Assembly: GCA_022843025.1 (NCBI GenBank)
Contig: JALHOL010000002.1
Location: forward strand, 310,001-374,000
Length of the DNA: 64,000 bases
Origin: Paracoccaceae bacterium
GTDB lineage: Bacteria; Pseudomonadota; Alphaproteobacteria; Rhodobacterales; Rhodobacteraceae
Direction of reading: 5' to 3'
Shown one piece after another: positions 45,735-55,815 of this stretch. Position 1 is the stretch's first letter; the number at the start of each line of letters is the position of its first letter. The notes below the pieces were generated by a model. That model was given only the letters and a program-made list of their open reading frames with translations. It had not been told where the DNA came from and searched no databases. The position numbers were made by a program, and so were the translations under genes.

Positions 45735-46859
45735 TTACAGCACCGCCTCAACAGCCCGCTCCAGCCGCGCCACGGTGGCCGGCACATCCTTCAGCTTGTC
45801 CAGCCCGAACAGGCCCAGCCGGAATGTCTTGAACTCCGGCCCCTCGCCCACCTGCAACGGCACACCCGCCGCGATCTGCAACCCCTGCGCGCGGAACTTC
45901 GCGCCGTTCTGCACATCGGGCTGGTCGGTATAGCTCACCACCACGCCGGGGGCCTGATAGCCTTCCGCCGCGACAGACGGCACGCCCTTTCCGGCCAGCA
46001 GCCCGCGCACGGCGTGGCCCAGCTCCCATTGTGCGGCCTTGGCCTCGGCAAAACCCATCGCCTTGGTCTCCAGCATCGCGTCACGAAAGCCCACAATCGC
46101 ATCCGTGGGCATCGTGGCATGATAGGCATGCCCGCCACCCTCATAGGCGGCCATGATGGCCCGCCATTTCTTCAGGTCCATCGCAAAGGAATTGCTGTCC
46201 GTCTCGGCCAGCCGCGCCTCGGCGCGCGGGCTCATCACCACCACCCCGGCCGAAGGCGCGGCGGACCAGCCCTTCTGCGGCGCACTGATCAGCACGTCCA
46301 CCCCGGTCGCTTCCATATCCACCCAGATGCAACCGCTCGCGATGCAATCCAGCACCATGATCGCCCCCACCTCATGCGCCGCAGCGGCGATCTGGGCGAT
46401 ATACGCATCCGGCAGGATGATCCCCGCGCTCGTCTCCACATGCGGGGCGAACACGGCTTCGGGCTTCATCTCGCGGATCTTGGCAACCACCTCCTCGACC
46501 GGCGGTGGCGCATAAGGCGCGCGCGGGTCATTCCCGGTCTGGCGCGCCATCACCACCGTCGTCTCGCCCGCAAAAGCGCCCGCGTCAAAGATCTGCGACC
46601 AGCGGAAGGAAAACCACCCATTGCGCACCACCAGCACCGATCCCTTGCCGAACTGCCGCGCCACAGCCTCCATCGCAAAGGTCCCGCCACCGGGAACCAA
46701 AGCCACAGCCGAGCCGTGATAGACCTCTTTCAGCAGCGCCGACACATCCCGCATCACGCCCTGAAACCGCGCCGACATGTGGTTCAGGCTGCGGTCGGTG
46801 AAGACCACGGAAAACTCCTCAAGCCCCTCCGGGTCGATATGTGCATGCAGTCCGGGCAT
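45735..46859 (-). CDS. PLP-dependent class V aminotransferase (alanine-glyoxylate type)
   Basis: The 374-residue enzyme is a fold-type I aminotransferase of class V. Visible are the phosphate-binding region LVPGGGTFAMEA, the Asp contacting the PLP ring in MVLDCIASG, and the Schiff-base Lys in SAPQKGWSA. The family includes alanine-glyoxylate and serine-glyoxylate aminotransferases. The ATG at 46859 follows GGAGAGG and starts 2 bases after the enolase-superfamily gene, so the two form an operon. They likely convert the dehydration or racemisation product in one pathway; the amino donor is unknown. Confidence 0.88.
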   Translation of the reverse strand: MPGLHAHIDPEGLEEFSVVFTDRSLNHMSARFQGVMRDVSALLKEVYHGSAVALVPGGGTFAMEAVARQFGKGSVLVVRNGWFSFRWSQIFDAGAFAGETTVVMARQTGNDPRAPYAPPPVEEVVAKIREMKPEAVFAPHVETSAGIILPDAYIAQIAAAAHEVGAIMVLDCIASGCIWVDMEATGVDVLISAPQKGWSAAPSAGVVVMSPRAEARLAETDSNSFAMDLKKWRAIMAAYEGGGHAYHATMPTDAIVGFRDAMLETKAMGFAEAKAAQWELGHAVRGLLAGKGVPSVAAEGYQAPGVVVSYTDQPDVQNGAKFRAQGLQIAAGVPLQVGEGPEFKTFRLGLFGLDKLKDVPATVARLERAVEAVL

Positions 46860-46861
46860 CG

Positions 46862-47968
46862 TCAGCCTCTCCATTCCGAAACGCGATGGCCTGCCTGCGC
46901 AAGCCAATCAGGGTTGATCTCCACCCCCCAGCCGGGGGCATCGGGCACGGTCACGCACCCCTCTTTCACATCATAGGGCGACCCAAGGAAAAGTCCCTCC
47001 TGCCACGGATAGTAGTCCGGCCCCTCGATCGACAATTCCAGATATTTCCCCGCATTGGGGATCGCCTTCAACAGATGCATCGTGCACATCGTCACCAGCG
47101 ACAGGTTGGCCGCATGCGGCGTGATCGGCAACCCCGCCGCTGCACCCATCCGGCACACCTCCAGCGTGCGATGGATGCCGCCCATATACATCACATCCGG
47201 TTGCAGAATATCGACCGCCCCGTGCTCGATCATCAGCCGCCAGCTGGAAAACTCGCAATCCTGCTCACCCCCCGCCACGTCGATGGACAGCGCCGCCCGC
47301 ACCTCCGCCGTCTGATCCACCTCCCAATAGGGGCAAGGCTCTTCAAAATGCCCGATGCCGTTGTCCTCCAGCATCCGCCCCACCTCGATCGCCCGGCGGG
47401 GTGAAAAGCCGGAATTGCCGTCCACCAGCTTGTCGATCCCGTCGCCCAACGCCTTCGCCACGACCGGCATCACCGCCTCGGTCCGCCCCGGCCATTCATC
47501 CACGTCGCGCCCGCATTCCGCCCCCACGCGCCATTTGAAGGCGGTAAACCCTTTCTCATCCCTAAGCCGGCACAACCGCGCCGCCTCATCCTCCGGCGAA
47601 ATGTCGCGCTTCATGCTCGACGCATAGGCGCGCAGCAGCCCCGGCTCGCCGCCCAGCAACGCGACGACAGGCTTGCCCTCCACCTTTCCCCGCAGATCCC
47701 ACAGCGCCGTATCCAGCCCCGCCATGGCACGGCGCAGATAGCTGCCGGGATATTTGTGCTCCCGCTCATAAACCCGCCGCAGCGTATCCTCGAAATCCAG
47801 CGCATCCGTCCCCAGCGCGTGCGGCGCCACCTGACGATGAAACACCTCTGCCGTCAGGTCCGCGTAATAGGTCGACACCTGTCCCCAGCCGACAGCCCCA
47901 CCCTCCGCCGTCGCCCGCACAAAGCAGACAAACTCATTGCCAAAGGTCTCCAGCCGCGTGATCCGCAT
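46862..47968 (-). CDS. Enolase superfamily protein (mandelate racemase/muconate lactonizing enzyme type)
   Basis: The 368-residue protein has the N-terminal capping domain and a TIM barrel with the expected catalytic features: a Lys in FKWRVG, metal ligands in LVDGNSGFS, HFEEPCP and GGEQDCEF, and a His in THAANLS-like ITPHAANLSLV. These residues place it in the mandelate racemase subgroup. The start at 47968 (MRITRLETFG) has GGGTGAG upstream; an earlier frame start is implausible. Substrate candidates are sugar acids. It is coupled to the aminotransferase gene downstream. Confidence 0.87.
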   Translation of the reverse strand: MRITRLETFGNEFVCFVRATAEGGAVGWGQVSTYYADLTAEVFHRQVAPHALGTDALDFEDTLRRVYEREHKYPGSYLRRAMAGLDTALWDLRGKVEGKPVVALLGGEPGLLRAYASSMKRDISPEDEAARLCRLRDEKGFTAFKWRVGAECGRDVDEWPGRTEAVMPVVAKALGDGIDKLVDGNSGFSPRRAIEVGRMLEDNGIGHFEEPCPYWEVDQTAEVRAALSIDVAGGEQDCEFSSWRLMIEHGAVDILQPDVMYMGGIHRTLEVCRMGAAAGLPITPHAANLSLVTMCTMHLLKAIPNAGKYLELSIEGPDYYPWQEGLFLGSPYDVKEGCVTVPDAPGWGVEINPDWLAQAGHRVSEWRG

Positions 47969-48070
47969 CTCACCCCCACCGATCGCCGATCCCGCCACCC
48001 TAGCGCCCGGCTTCCGCCCGCACAGCGCCATTCCCGACACGCGCCACGCCGCTTCCCGCGCTCTGTCCCT

Positions 48071-48134
48071 TCATCCGTTCCAAAACATCCCGGGGGTGAA
48101 TGGCCGCTCGCGGCCAGAGGGGGCTGGCCCCCTG
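48071..48134 (-). repeat. Rhodobacterales-type intergenic GC-rich repeat
   Basis: On the minus strand an inverted repeat AGGGGGCCAGCCCCCT precedes GGCCGCGAGCGGCC and then CCCCCGGGATGTTTTGGAAC. A related segment lies at 59369-59416. I recall this kind of sequence as frequent between genes in this order; the exact family is not named here. It lies downstream of the second Lrp gene. Confidence 0.45.
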
Positions 48135-48210
48135 AACCGGAGGCAAAGCGCGAAGGCGCGCAGCCGACTGAAAAGCCGTGCGGCGGCACGCCGCTCCGAT
48201 CAGAACCCGG

Positions 48211-48669
48211 TCACCCCAAAGGCCCCGGCCGCCGCTCCTCGGTCAAAAGCACATTGGCCTCCACATTCCCCACCCCCGGCAACGTCATGATCCGCCGCCG
48301 CAACACCCGCTCGAAATCCACGATATCCCGCGCCACCACGCGCAGGCGGTAATCGAACAGCCCCAGCACATGCTGCACCACCTGCACTTCGGGGATGGCC
48401 GTCACAGCCCGCTCGAAATCCTCCAGCGGCACCCGCCCCCGCGTCGCCAGCTTCACCCCCAGAAAAACGGTCACCCCGAACCCCAGCGCCGCGCGGTCCA
48501 CATCCACCCGGCGCCCCGCAATCACCCCCGCCTCCTCCAGCCGCCGCACCCGCCGCCAGGCGCCGGGCTGGCTCAGCCCCAGCCGCCGCCCCAATTCCCC
48601 CGCCGACAGGGTGCCATCCGCCACCAAGGCACGGCAGATCGCCCGGTCCAGATCATCCAGATCAATCAC
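48211..48669 (-). CDS. Lrp/AsnC family regulator (downstream copy)
   Basis: The 152-residue protein has an N-terminal helix-turn-helix (ELGRRLGLSQPGAWRRVRRL) and a C-terminal RAM domain (about 65-140). It begins MIDLDDLDRAICRAL, typical of AsnC-type regulators that sense amino acids. Its ATG overlaps the stop of the upstream Lrp gene by 4 bases, so the two are made together and may form heteromers. Confidence 0.9.
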   Translation of the reverse strand: MIDLDDLDRAICRALVADGTLSAGELGRRLGLSQPGAWRRVRRLEEAGVIAGRRVDVDRAALGFGVTVFLGVKLATRGRVPLEDFERAVTAIPEVQVVQHVLGLFDYRLRVVARDIVDFERVLRRRIMTLPGVGNVEANVLLTEERRPGPLG

Positions 48670-49121
48670 AGCGGCAACGCCTCCCCGTCCTTGATGGTGG
48701 AAATCAGCATCAAGGCCTCCAGCTCCGCGATATGCGGCAGGGTCAGGATGCGCGTGCGATAGACCTCCTGATAATGCCCCATGTCCCGCGCGATCACGTT
48801 CAGCCGCACATCCACCCGGCCCAGAAACGTCTCGATTGCCACCACCTCGGGCACCTCCCGCGCCGCCGCGATGAACGCGTCAAAGGCCCGCGGGTCGGTC
48901 TTGTCCAGCGTAAAGCGCAACGAAACCTCCACCCCATACCCCAGCGCGCGCCAATCGATCACCGCCTGCTCCGCCCGGATCACCCCCGCGGCCTGCATCT
49001 GCTCCAACCGCCGCCACAGCGTCGCCACCGTCACCCCCGCCCGCGCCGCCAGCTCCGCGCGCGCCAAGGCCGGTTCCGCCAGATGATGCCGCAGGATGCG
49101 CCGGTCCGTCTCGTCAAGCAT
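48666..49121 (-). CDS. Lrp/AsnC family regulator (upstream copy)
   Basis: The 151-residue protein shows the winged helix (RAELAARAGVTVATLWRRLEQM) and the RAM domain with VPEVVAIETFLGRVDVRL. It is divergent from ilvC, with 128 bases between the two start codons. This location makes control of ilvC, or autoregulation by branched-chain amino acids, a natural hypothesis. It overlaps and is followed by a paralogue in the same operon. Confidence 0.9.
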   Translation of the reverse strand: MLDETDRRILRHHLAEPALARAELAARAGVTVATLWRRLEQMQAAGVIRAEQAVIDWRALGYGVEVSLRFTLDKTDPRAFDAFIAAAREVPEVVAIETFLGRVDVRLNVIARDMGHYQEVYRTRILTLPHIAELEALMLISTIKDGEALPL

Positions 49122-49123
49122 GA

Positions 49124-50272
<1,149 letters not shown>

Positions 50273-50299
50273 TCTTTTCTGCTACGGTTGAGTGAGGGG

Positions 50300-50323
50300 G
50301 GCGGTCCGAGAGGGCCGCCTTTT
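50300..50323 (+). terminator. Intrinsic terminator after ilvC
   Basis: An 8-bp stem GGCGGTCC/GGGCCGCC with loop GAGA and one G-T pair is followed by TTTT. It lies about 28 bases after the ilvC stop and abuts the stop codon of the convergent FRG gene. Confidence 0.85.
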
Positions 50324-51660
50324 CACTTAATCCTATTGAGAAGCATGTGTGCAGTCTTAATCTTTTCTGCCGACTTCTCGATACTCGGATATACAGTAGA
50401 GGCATTAATGTTAATGCTATCCAACCTCTCTAGTATTTCTTTCTTGTTAGTAACCCTGATTCTTTGAACTGAAATTAAATCGTTTCCGTCAGCAGGCATC
50501 TTTGAACCCTGTCCGAACAGTAGAAACGCCCCATGCTGCGACTTAATCCTACTATTTGTCATCTTTGCTTTCACACACAGAATGGACCCCACATCCTCTG
50601 GCTTAATGCGCGCTTCGAAGTATGGCTTCTCAGATTTGATATATTGCAATAATTGCCGTAGTGGGTAGGACTGGTTAAAAACCTCAATAGGAAGTGAAGT
50701 GTCAATCTCATTCTTTTCTGAAATGGTCAACTTACTAAGGTTTGCGAGGCAACTCACCGTGTCTGAGTCGTAGTACTTAATATTATCTTTCCGAACGCCA
50801 AATACTATGACCTGGCCATATTCTTCCTTGGCATCTTCACAGGCAAAGTACAGTGCAATCAAAGGATTGCTCGAAAGATCAAGTAACCGCGTTGGAAGAC
50901 CGTAGTGCTGCATGCGAACCAGACGATCAAAGCAAAACTCGTCATTCTGAAATTCGTCATAGTTTGCGATGAGAAGCTCTTTGCCCATAACATCCTCACT
51001 TGGAAGATACTGTGGCGCGCCGCTTGGCCACTCCCTCAGAACGGATGGAACAAGCGAGTAGCTTTCTTTCTCATGGCCTCTAAAGAAGTAATCTATTCCG
51101 CCTCCCCCTGTTGCACCAAAGACAAAACTCAAGAAACTTTCAACATTATCGGCAACTCCCATAACCGATATTTCTGGAGGCACTTGGCTCTTGAAAGTCT
51201 TTGCTGGTGGTATTTTAACACTTGGTTTTATATCCAGCAGGCTATGCAGAACGTTCAATTCATCCCCCAAGTGAACCGCCCAATGCGTTCTATAGGGTTG
51301 AAAGGAGTGCGCGCCGAAAACCTTCGCTGCTTCAATGCTACTGCTGAACTTTACAATACCAAAATCAACCTCAGGCGTGAAAGAAAAACTGACCTCTCTT
51401 CCATACTTCTCAATCCTTGTTAGATGGCCATACTTGATTAGCATCCTGTTTGTTTCATCAATTTCACTGCACACAAAGGTTGGCAACGACTTAAGAAAGC
51501 CCAGCGCAACAGAACCAAGACCCGCCAACTTTTCCTGAAGGTCAGTTGGCGTATATTCAAGGACACGGTCAGCTGAAATCGAAAGACTGACATCTCCATC
51601 CCTCCACCGTTCATAACCATGCATGGAAATGAAGTTGAAGAATCTCGGTGCAGCAGTCAT
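50323..51660 (-). CDS. FRG-domain protein in AT-rich foreign DNA
   Basis: The 445-residue protein has an FRG domain at about residues 175-285, defined by YFFRGHEKESYSLVPSVLRE and MQHYGLPTRLLDLSSNPLIALYFA. The N-terminal 150 residues and C-terminal 150 residues are of unknown fold. FRG domains are often found in variable, defence-associated or toxin-like loci, but no enzymatic activity is established in general. Base composition and codon use are much more AT-rich than all neighbours, so recent transfer is likely. The ATG at 51660 follows GGAAAGG; the open frame extends to 51873, but that part is less plausible. No partner gene is present. Confidence 0.85.
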   Translation of the reverse strand: MTAAPRFFNFISMHGYERWRDGDVSLSISADRVLEYTPTDLQEKLAGLGSVALGFLKSLPTFVCSEIDETNRMLIKYGHLTRIEKYGREVSFSFTPEVDFGIVKFSSSIEAAKVFGAHSFQPYRTHWAVHLGDELNVLHSLLDIKPSVKIPPAKTFKSQVPPEISVMGVADNVESFLSFVFGATGGGGIDYFFRGHEKESYSLVPSVLREWPSGAPQYLPSEDVMGKELLIANYDEFQNDEFCFDRLVRMQHYGLPTRLLDLSSNPLIALYFACEDAKEEYGQVIVFGVRKDNIKYYDSDTVSCLANLSKLTISEKNEIDTSLPIEVFNQSYPLRQLLQYIKSEKPYFEARIKPEDVGSILCVKAKMTNSRIKSQHGAFLLFGQGSKMPADGNDLISVQRIRVTNKKEILERLDSININASTVYPSIEKSAEKIKTAHMLLNRIK

Positions 51661-52063
51661 GTTTTGCCTTTCCAAGTTGATGTCTTTATCTGGAACTAGG
51701 TAGCCTCTAAAATCAAGTGCGACTGTAAAGCAAACTCTGCCTTGGAGCATCTTCAGAAATTGAAGAGGTCTGACCGTCTGCCCACCGTGAACTTGATCAT
51801 CTAGCGAGCGTAGCCTGTACAGTCGCTTAGGTAGGGTGTGCGCTCTGCGCGCACTATCCCCGCCACCCACCACCGCCCAAGGTGCGCGTCAAGCGCACAC
51901 CCCACCCCCTATCTTTCCCCCCCCGAAAGGCGCATAGTGGCCTCCAGCCCCTCGATCCCGAAGGGCAGATCGTCAGGGTGTGGCGCGCAAGGGCCCCTCC
52001 TCCCGGCCGATGTTGTGCCAGCGCCATCCTGACCTGATCCCGGTTCCCGAAAGGACATGACCC
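51661..52063. other. Intergenic region upstream of the FRG gene, with the edge of the AT-rich island
   Basis: The AT-rich composition of the FRG gene continues to about 51835 and then changes to the GC-rich background. Right at this boundary is the nested hairpin listed separately. The remainder is GC-rich, with no supported gene. The FRG promoter must lie in 51661-51835, but no confident hexamers were found. Confidence 0.5.
51834..51902. repeat. Nested REP-like inverted repeat at the island edge
   Basis: Outer arms GGGTGTGCGCT (51834-51844) and AGCGCACACCC (51892-51902) pair over 11 bp. Inner arms CGCGCAC (51848-51854) and GTGCGCG (51882-51888) add 7 bp, separated by a 3x3 mismatch. The loop is about 27 bases. 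Such compact structures resemble REP or RAYT-linked palindromes. It coincides with the AT/GC junction. Confidence 0.6.
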
Positions 52064-52225
52064 ATGGGTATTTCTACCCCCAAGCCGCGTTTCGACCTTG
52101 CCGCCTTCCTGAGCGAAAAGGCCCCGGCCAAATCGCGGCGCAAGCCGATGTGGAAACGCCAGATGCCCACCGCCGAGGTTGAAGAGCCCACCGAGGCCGC
52201 CCCCGCCGACACGCCCAAAGAATAA
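52064..52225 (+). CDS. Small hypothetical protein, 53 residues
   Basis: The frame reads MGISTPKPRFDLAAFLSEK and continues with a basic stretch (SRRKPMWKRQM) and an acidic Ala/Pro-rich tail ending TPKE. The ATG follows GAAAGGACATGACCC, a reasonable ribosome-binding context. A strong terminator 37 bases downstream supports a real gene. I recognise no family. It could be a conserved small protein of the order. Confidence 0.6.
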   Translation: MGISTPKPRFDLAAFLSEKAPAKSRRKPMWKRQMPTAEVEEPTEAAPADTPKE

Positions 52226-52261
52226 CGGCGCGCGGGGGCAACCCCGCCCCAGACCAACCCA

Positions 52262-52298
52262 AAAGGGCGCGCGGTTCCCCCGCGCGCCCTTTCCTTTT
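52262..52298 (+). terminator. Strong intrinsic terminator
   Basis: A perfect 13-bp stem AAAGGGCGCGCGG/CCGCGCGCCCTTT with a 5-base loop is followed by CCTTTT. It ends the transcript of the 53-residue gene. Its A-rich left arm could also serve the convergent glmM operon. Confidence 0.88.
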
Positions 52299-52342
52299 GC
52301 CTAATCCACCGTCCGCTGCGCGCATACGCCGGTATGCACGGC

Positions 52343-52366
52343 CATCTGCACCGGCATCTGCACCGG
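52343..52366. repeat. 12-bp tandem duplication CATCTGCACCGG
   Basis: Two adjacent perfect copies of CATCTGCACCGG lie just downstream of glmM. A neighbouring palindrome, GCATACGCCGGTATGC, covers 52322-52337. The function is unknown; it is too short to be called a repeat family. Confidence 0.55.
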
Positions 52367-52383
52367 GCGCTGCACGCCCAAAA

Positions 52384-53730
52384 TCAGGCCACGGCCTGTT
52401 CCACCGCTCTCACAATGGTACCCACCACCTCTTCCAGCAGCGCCGCATCCTCACATTCCGCCATCACCCGCACCAGCGGCTCTGTCCCCGATTTGCGGAT
52501 CAGGATGCGCCCCTTGCCCACCACCCGCCGCTCCATATCGGCGATCACAGCCTGCACGGCAGCATCCTCCAGCGGCCGCTTGTCGGCCCCGTAGCGCACA
52601 TTTTTCAACATCTGCGGCACGGTCTCAAACTGCCGCGCAAGCGTTGCCGCCGCCTCCCCCGTCCGCGCCATTTCCGCCAGGAATTGCAGCCCCGCCACCA
52701 GCCCGTCGCCGGTCGTGGCATAGTCGGTCATCACGATATGGCCGGATTGTTCGCCGCCCAGATTGAACCCACCTTCGCGCATTCTTTCAACGACATAGCG
52801 GTCGCCCACTGCCGTGCGTTCCAGCCGCAGCCCGCGCCCTTCAAGGTGCCGCTCAAGGCCAAGGTTCGACATCACCGTCGCCACCAGCGCCCCGCCGCGC
52901 AGCCGCCCATCCTCGGCCCAGCGCGTGGCCATCAGCGCCATGATCTGATCGCCATCCGCAACGCGCCCCTTGGCATCCAGGATCATCACCCGGTCCGCAT
53001 CGCCATCCAGCGCGATCCCCACATCCGCTCCATGGGCAACCACCGCCTCGGCCGCCGTCTGCACATGGGTCGATCCGCAATTTTCGTTGATATTCTTGCC
53101 GTTAGGGGAAACGCCAACCGGAATGACCTCTGCCCCCAGCTCCCACAGCACCTCTGGCGCCGCCTTATAGGCCGCTCCATTGGCGCAATCGATCACCACC
53201 TTCAACCCGTCCAGCCGCACGCCCGCAGGCAGCGTCGTCTTGACGAATTCCTGATAGCGCCCGCGCCCATCCTCGATCCGCTTCGCGCGCCCGATATTCT
53301 CAGGCTGGGCCAAATGAACCTCGCCCTCCAGCAAAGCCTCAATCTCCGCCTCCGCTTCATCGGAAAGCTTGAACCCATCCGGCCCAAAGAACTTGATCCC
53401 ATTATCGAAGTGAGGATTGTGCGAAGCCGAAATCATCACCCCTACATCCGCCCGCATCGACCGCGTCAAAAACCCCACCGCCGGCGTCGGCACCGGGCCC
53501 AGCAGCAGCACATTCATGCCCGTGCTGGTCAGACCCGCGGTCAGCGCGTTCTCCAACATATAGCCGGAAAGCCGCGTATCCTTGCCGATGACCACACGAT
53601 GTGCCACCCCGCCATCGCGCCGGAAATAGCGCCCCGCCGCCGCGCCAAGGCGCAGCGCCATCTCGGCCGTCATCGGGTAGGTGTTCGCCCGCCCCCGCAC
53701 ACCATCGGTTCCGAACAGTTTCCGCGTCAT
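52384..53730 (-). CDS. glmM: Phosphoglucosamine mutase
   Basis: GlmM converts glucosamine-6-phosphate to the 1-phosphate for UDP-GlcNAc and cell-wall synthesis. The 448-residue product shows [10 protein letters not shown] near the start, the phosphoserine loop [13 protein letters not shown], the metal loop [11 protein letters not shown] and the sugar-binding [10 protein letters not shown]. The C-terminal phosphate-binding [14 protein letters not shown] is present. The ATG at 53730 overlaps the folP stop codon in ATGA, confirming the start. Confidence 0.96.
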   Translation of the reverse strand: MTRKLFGTDGVRGRANTYPMTAEMALRLGAAAGRYFRRDGGVAHRVVIGKDTRLSGYMLENALTAGLTSTGMNVLLLGPVPTPAVGFLTRSMRADVGVMISASHNPHFDNGIKFFGPDGFKLSDEAEAEIEALLEGEVHLAQPENIGRAKRIEDGRGRYQEFVKTTLPAGVRLDGLKVVIDCANGAAYKAAPEVLWELGAEVIPVGVSPNGKNINENCGSTHVQTAAEAVVAHGADVGIALDGDADRVMILDAKGRVADGDQIMALMATRWAEDGRLRGGALVATVMSNLGLERHLEGRGLRLERTAVGDRYVVERMREGGFNLGGEQSGHIVMTDYATTGDGLVAGLQFLAEMARTGEAAATLARQFETVPQMLKNVRYGADKRPLEDAAVQAVIADMERRVVGKGRILIRKSGTEPLVRVMAECEDAALLEEVVGTIVRAVEQAVA

Positions 53731-54740
53731 CCATCCACTCCATTCACGGCCTGCCACAGGCGCAAGGCCTGCCGCGTCTCGGCCACGTCATGCACGCGCA
53801 GCATCTGCGCGCCCTGTGCCACACCCGCCAAAGCCACCGCCACCGATCCCGGCATCCGCCGGTCGGCCTGATCCTCGCCCCCGATCGTGCCGATGAACCG
53901 CTTGCGCGACGCGCCCAACAGCACCGGCACCCCCAGATCGTGAAACAGGCTCAGCCCCCGGATCAGCGTCAGGTTATGCGCCGCCGTCTTGCCGAACCCG
54001 ATCCCCGGGTCCACCATGATCCGCGCACGGGGGATGCCCGCCGCCTCGGCCACGGCGATCCGGTCCTTCAGGAAATCGTAGACGTCCAACAGCACGTCGT
54101 CATAGCGCGGATCATCCTGCATCGTGGCCGGGGTTTTGACCGCATGCATCAGGATGATCGGCGCGCCCGCAGCCGCCACAACCCCCGCCATCGCAGGGTC
54201 AAACCCCATCGCCGCCACATCGTTGACAATGCCCGCCCCCGCCGCAAGCGCCGCCTTGGCGACCGCTGCCTTGCGCGTGTCGATAGAGATTGGCACCTCC
54301 AACCCGCCCGCCCGCAGTGTGGCGATCACCGGGGCGGTGCGCGCCACTTCCTCGGCCATCTCCACCTCGGCGGCACCCGGCCGGGTGCTTTCCCCGCCAA
54401 TGTCCAGCACATCCGCGCCCCGCGCCATGGTTTGCGCCTGCTTCAGGGCCGCCTCGGGTGCCAGAAACCGCCCGCCATCGGAAAAACTGTCCGGCGTCAC
54501 GTTCAGGATGCCCATGATCCGGGGCCGATCCATCGCCATGCCGCCGAAATCCGGGCGTGGCGCGCTCAGCCGGTCCCGCACCTCGGCTGGCAGATCGCCC
54601 ACCGCCACCACGCGTGACGGCCCATCCCGGCGCAACACCTCCACCTGCGCGAACCAGCACCACCCCCCGGCAAGGGGCAGCGGCCCGGCAGGGCGGGCGG
54701 CATCGGTCATCGCAATGGGGCGGTAATATTCCATAAGCAT
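53727..54740 (-). CDS. folP: Dihydropteroate synthase
   Basis: FolP condenses p-aminobenzoate with dihydropterin pyrophosphate, the sulfonamide target. The 337-residue protein has the signatures [26 protein letters not shown] and GASRKRFIG. The first 65 residues form an N-terminal extension seen in other alphaproteobacterial homologues. It overlaps glmM by 4 bases and follows folB, a known folP-glmM coupling. A start at 54734 is the alternative. Confidence 0.95.
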   Translation of the reverse strand: MLMEYYRPIAMTDAARPAGPLPLAGGWCWFAQVEVLRRDGPSRVVAVGDLPAEVRDRLSAPRPDFGGMAMDRPRIMGILNVTPDSFSDGGRFLAPEAALKQAQTMARGADVLDIGGESTRPGAAEVEMAEEVARTAPVIATLRAGGLEVPISIDTRKAAVAKAALAAGAGIVNDVAAMGFDPAMAGVVAAAGAPIILMHAVKTPATMQDDPRYDDVLLDVYDFLKDRIAVAEAAGIPRARIMVDPGIGFGKTAAHNLTLIRGLSLFHDLGVPVLLGASRKRFIGTIGGEDQADRRMPGSVAVALAGVAQGAQMLRVHDVAETRQALRLWQAVNGVDG

Positions 54741-54781
54741 TGCCTAGGCGCAGCACGTCACCCGCGCAAGCCCCGCGCGGT

Positions 54782-55690
54782 TCAGGCGCGTTCCACCGGC
54801 ACGCGGCTTCCTGCCGGGACTGCAACATCCCCGTGAAGCAGGAACCCGCTTGCCGCCATCATCTCGGCCAGCCACAGCGCCAGCGCTACCGGATCACGGC
54901 TCTGCGGCCCGTCCACCGCGTCCAGCACCAGCTTGGATGGCGCCCAAACGATCATCTGCCCGTGCTTGATGGCCCAGTCGATTTCCGTCCGCGTGGCCAC
55001 CACCACACAGCGTGGATCGCGCGCCGCCAGCGTCCAGGCGTTCTGCTCGATGGCCAGCAGGTCAATCCGCCGCTGCGTGGGCTTATGCCCCGTTTCGGCC
55101 CGCGGCAGATCGGGCAAGCCCACTGTCAGGATGACAGGCACGCCCCGCGCCTCCAACCCATCCAGCCGCGCGGCCAGATCGGTTGCATGAATTGCGGCAT
55201 TGTCCAGAAACACCACCAACGGATGCAGCGCCGCCTCTACCCCGTCGCTGCCCACGGCCTTCAACGGGGCCTCTGCCCGGCTGCGGGCAATCTCCACCCC
55301 CAGCTTGCCGGGGCCACGGTCCAGCTTTTCCACCCGCACAAAGGCGCGCATCGCCTGCGGTTCGGCCAGAATCCGCTCTGCCACCCGTTCCGCCAGCGTC
55401 TCCAGCAGGTTCAGCCGCTCTGCCGCAAGCTCGGCCGCAATCGCTTCGGTGATGCGGTCATAGCTCAGGATCTTGTCCACATCGTCGTCCAGCGGCTGCG
55501 GCTGCGGGCGCACTTCGACCACCACATTGAACTGGATGCGCTGCCGCGTGCCGCGTTCCTGCTGAAATGCCCCGATCTCCACCTCGACCACATGATCGCG
55601 CAGACTGATCCGGTCGCGCGGGTCGGCGCTGGCCGATGCCACGGCCCGTTCTTCGGGATGGGCAAAGGCAAGGCGGGTGTCGGTGGTCAT
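54782..55690 (-). CDS. folB: Dihydroneopterin aldolase with C-terminal extension
   Basis: FolB converts dihydroneopterin to hydroxymethyl-dihydropterin. Residues 28-140 form the FolB core, with ISLRDHVVEVEIGAFQQER, VDKILSYDRI and LLETLAERVAERIL. The usual length is about 120 residues, but this protein has 302. The extra C-terminal part (about 150-302) has alternating beta and helical motifs such as LVVFLDNAAIHATDLAARL and no identifiable catalytic signature. This long form occurs in other Rhodobacterales. The start follows GGGAGG. It precedes folP in the operon. Confidence 0.85.
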   Translation of the reverse strand: MTTDTRLAFAHPEERAVASASADPRDRISLRDHVVEVEIGAFQQERGTRQRIQFNVVVEVRPQPQPLDDDVDKILSYDRITEAIAAELAAERLNLLETLAERVAERILAEPQAMRAFVRVEKLDRGPGKLGVEIARSRAEAPLKAVGSDGVEAALHPLVVFLDNAAIHATDLAARLDGLEARGVPVILTVGLPDLPRAETGHKPTQRRIDLLAIEQNAWTLAARDPRCVVVATRTEIDWAIKHGQMIVWAPSKLVLDAVDGPQSRDPVALALWLAEMMAASGFLLHGDVAVPAGSRVPVERA

Positions 55691-55815
55691 GGTCTCGCCT
55701 CCCGGCGCACAAAGGAATTCGGGGGCAGGTTATCCCCCACCCCCGACACTTCCATGTCCGAACCCGTCACAAGACGCAAGCAAGGCGACTCTCGTGTCGC
55801 CTTCCCGGCCCCGCC

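Noticed and set aside
52334-52594. His-rich frame starting MHGHLHRHLHRALHAQ downstream of glmM
   Set aside because: It arises from the 12-bp tandem duplication and runs antisense into glmM; no ribosome-binding site.
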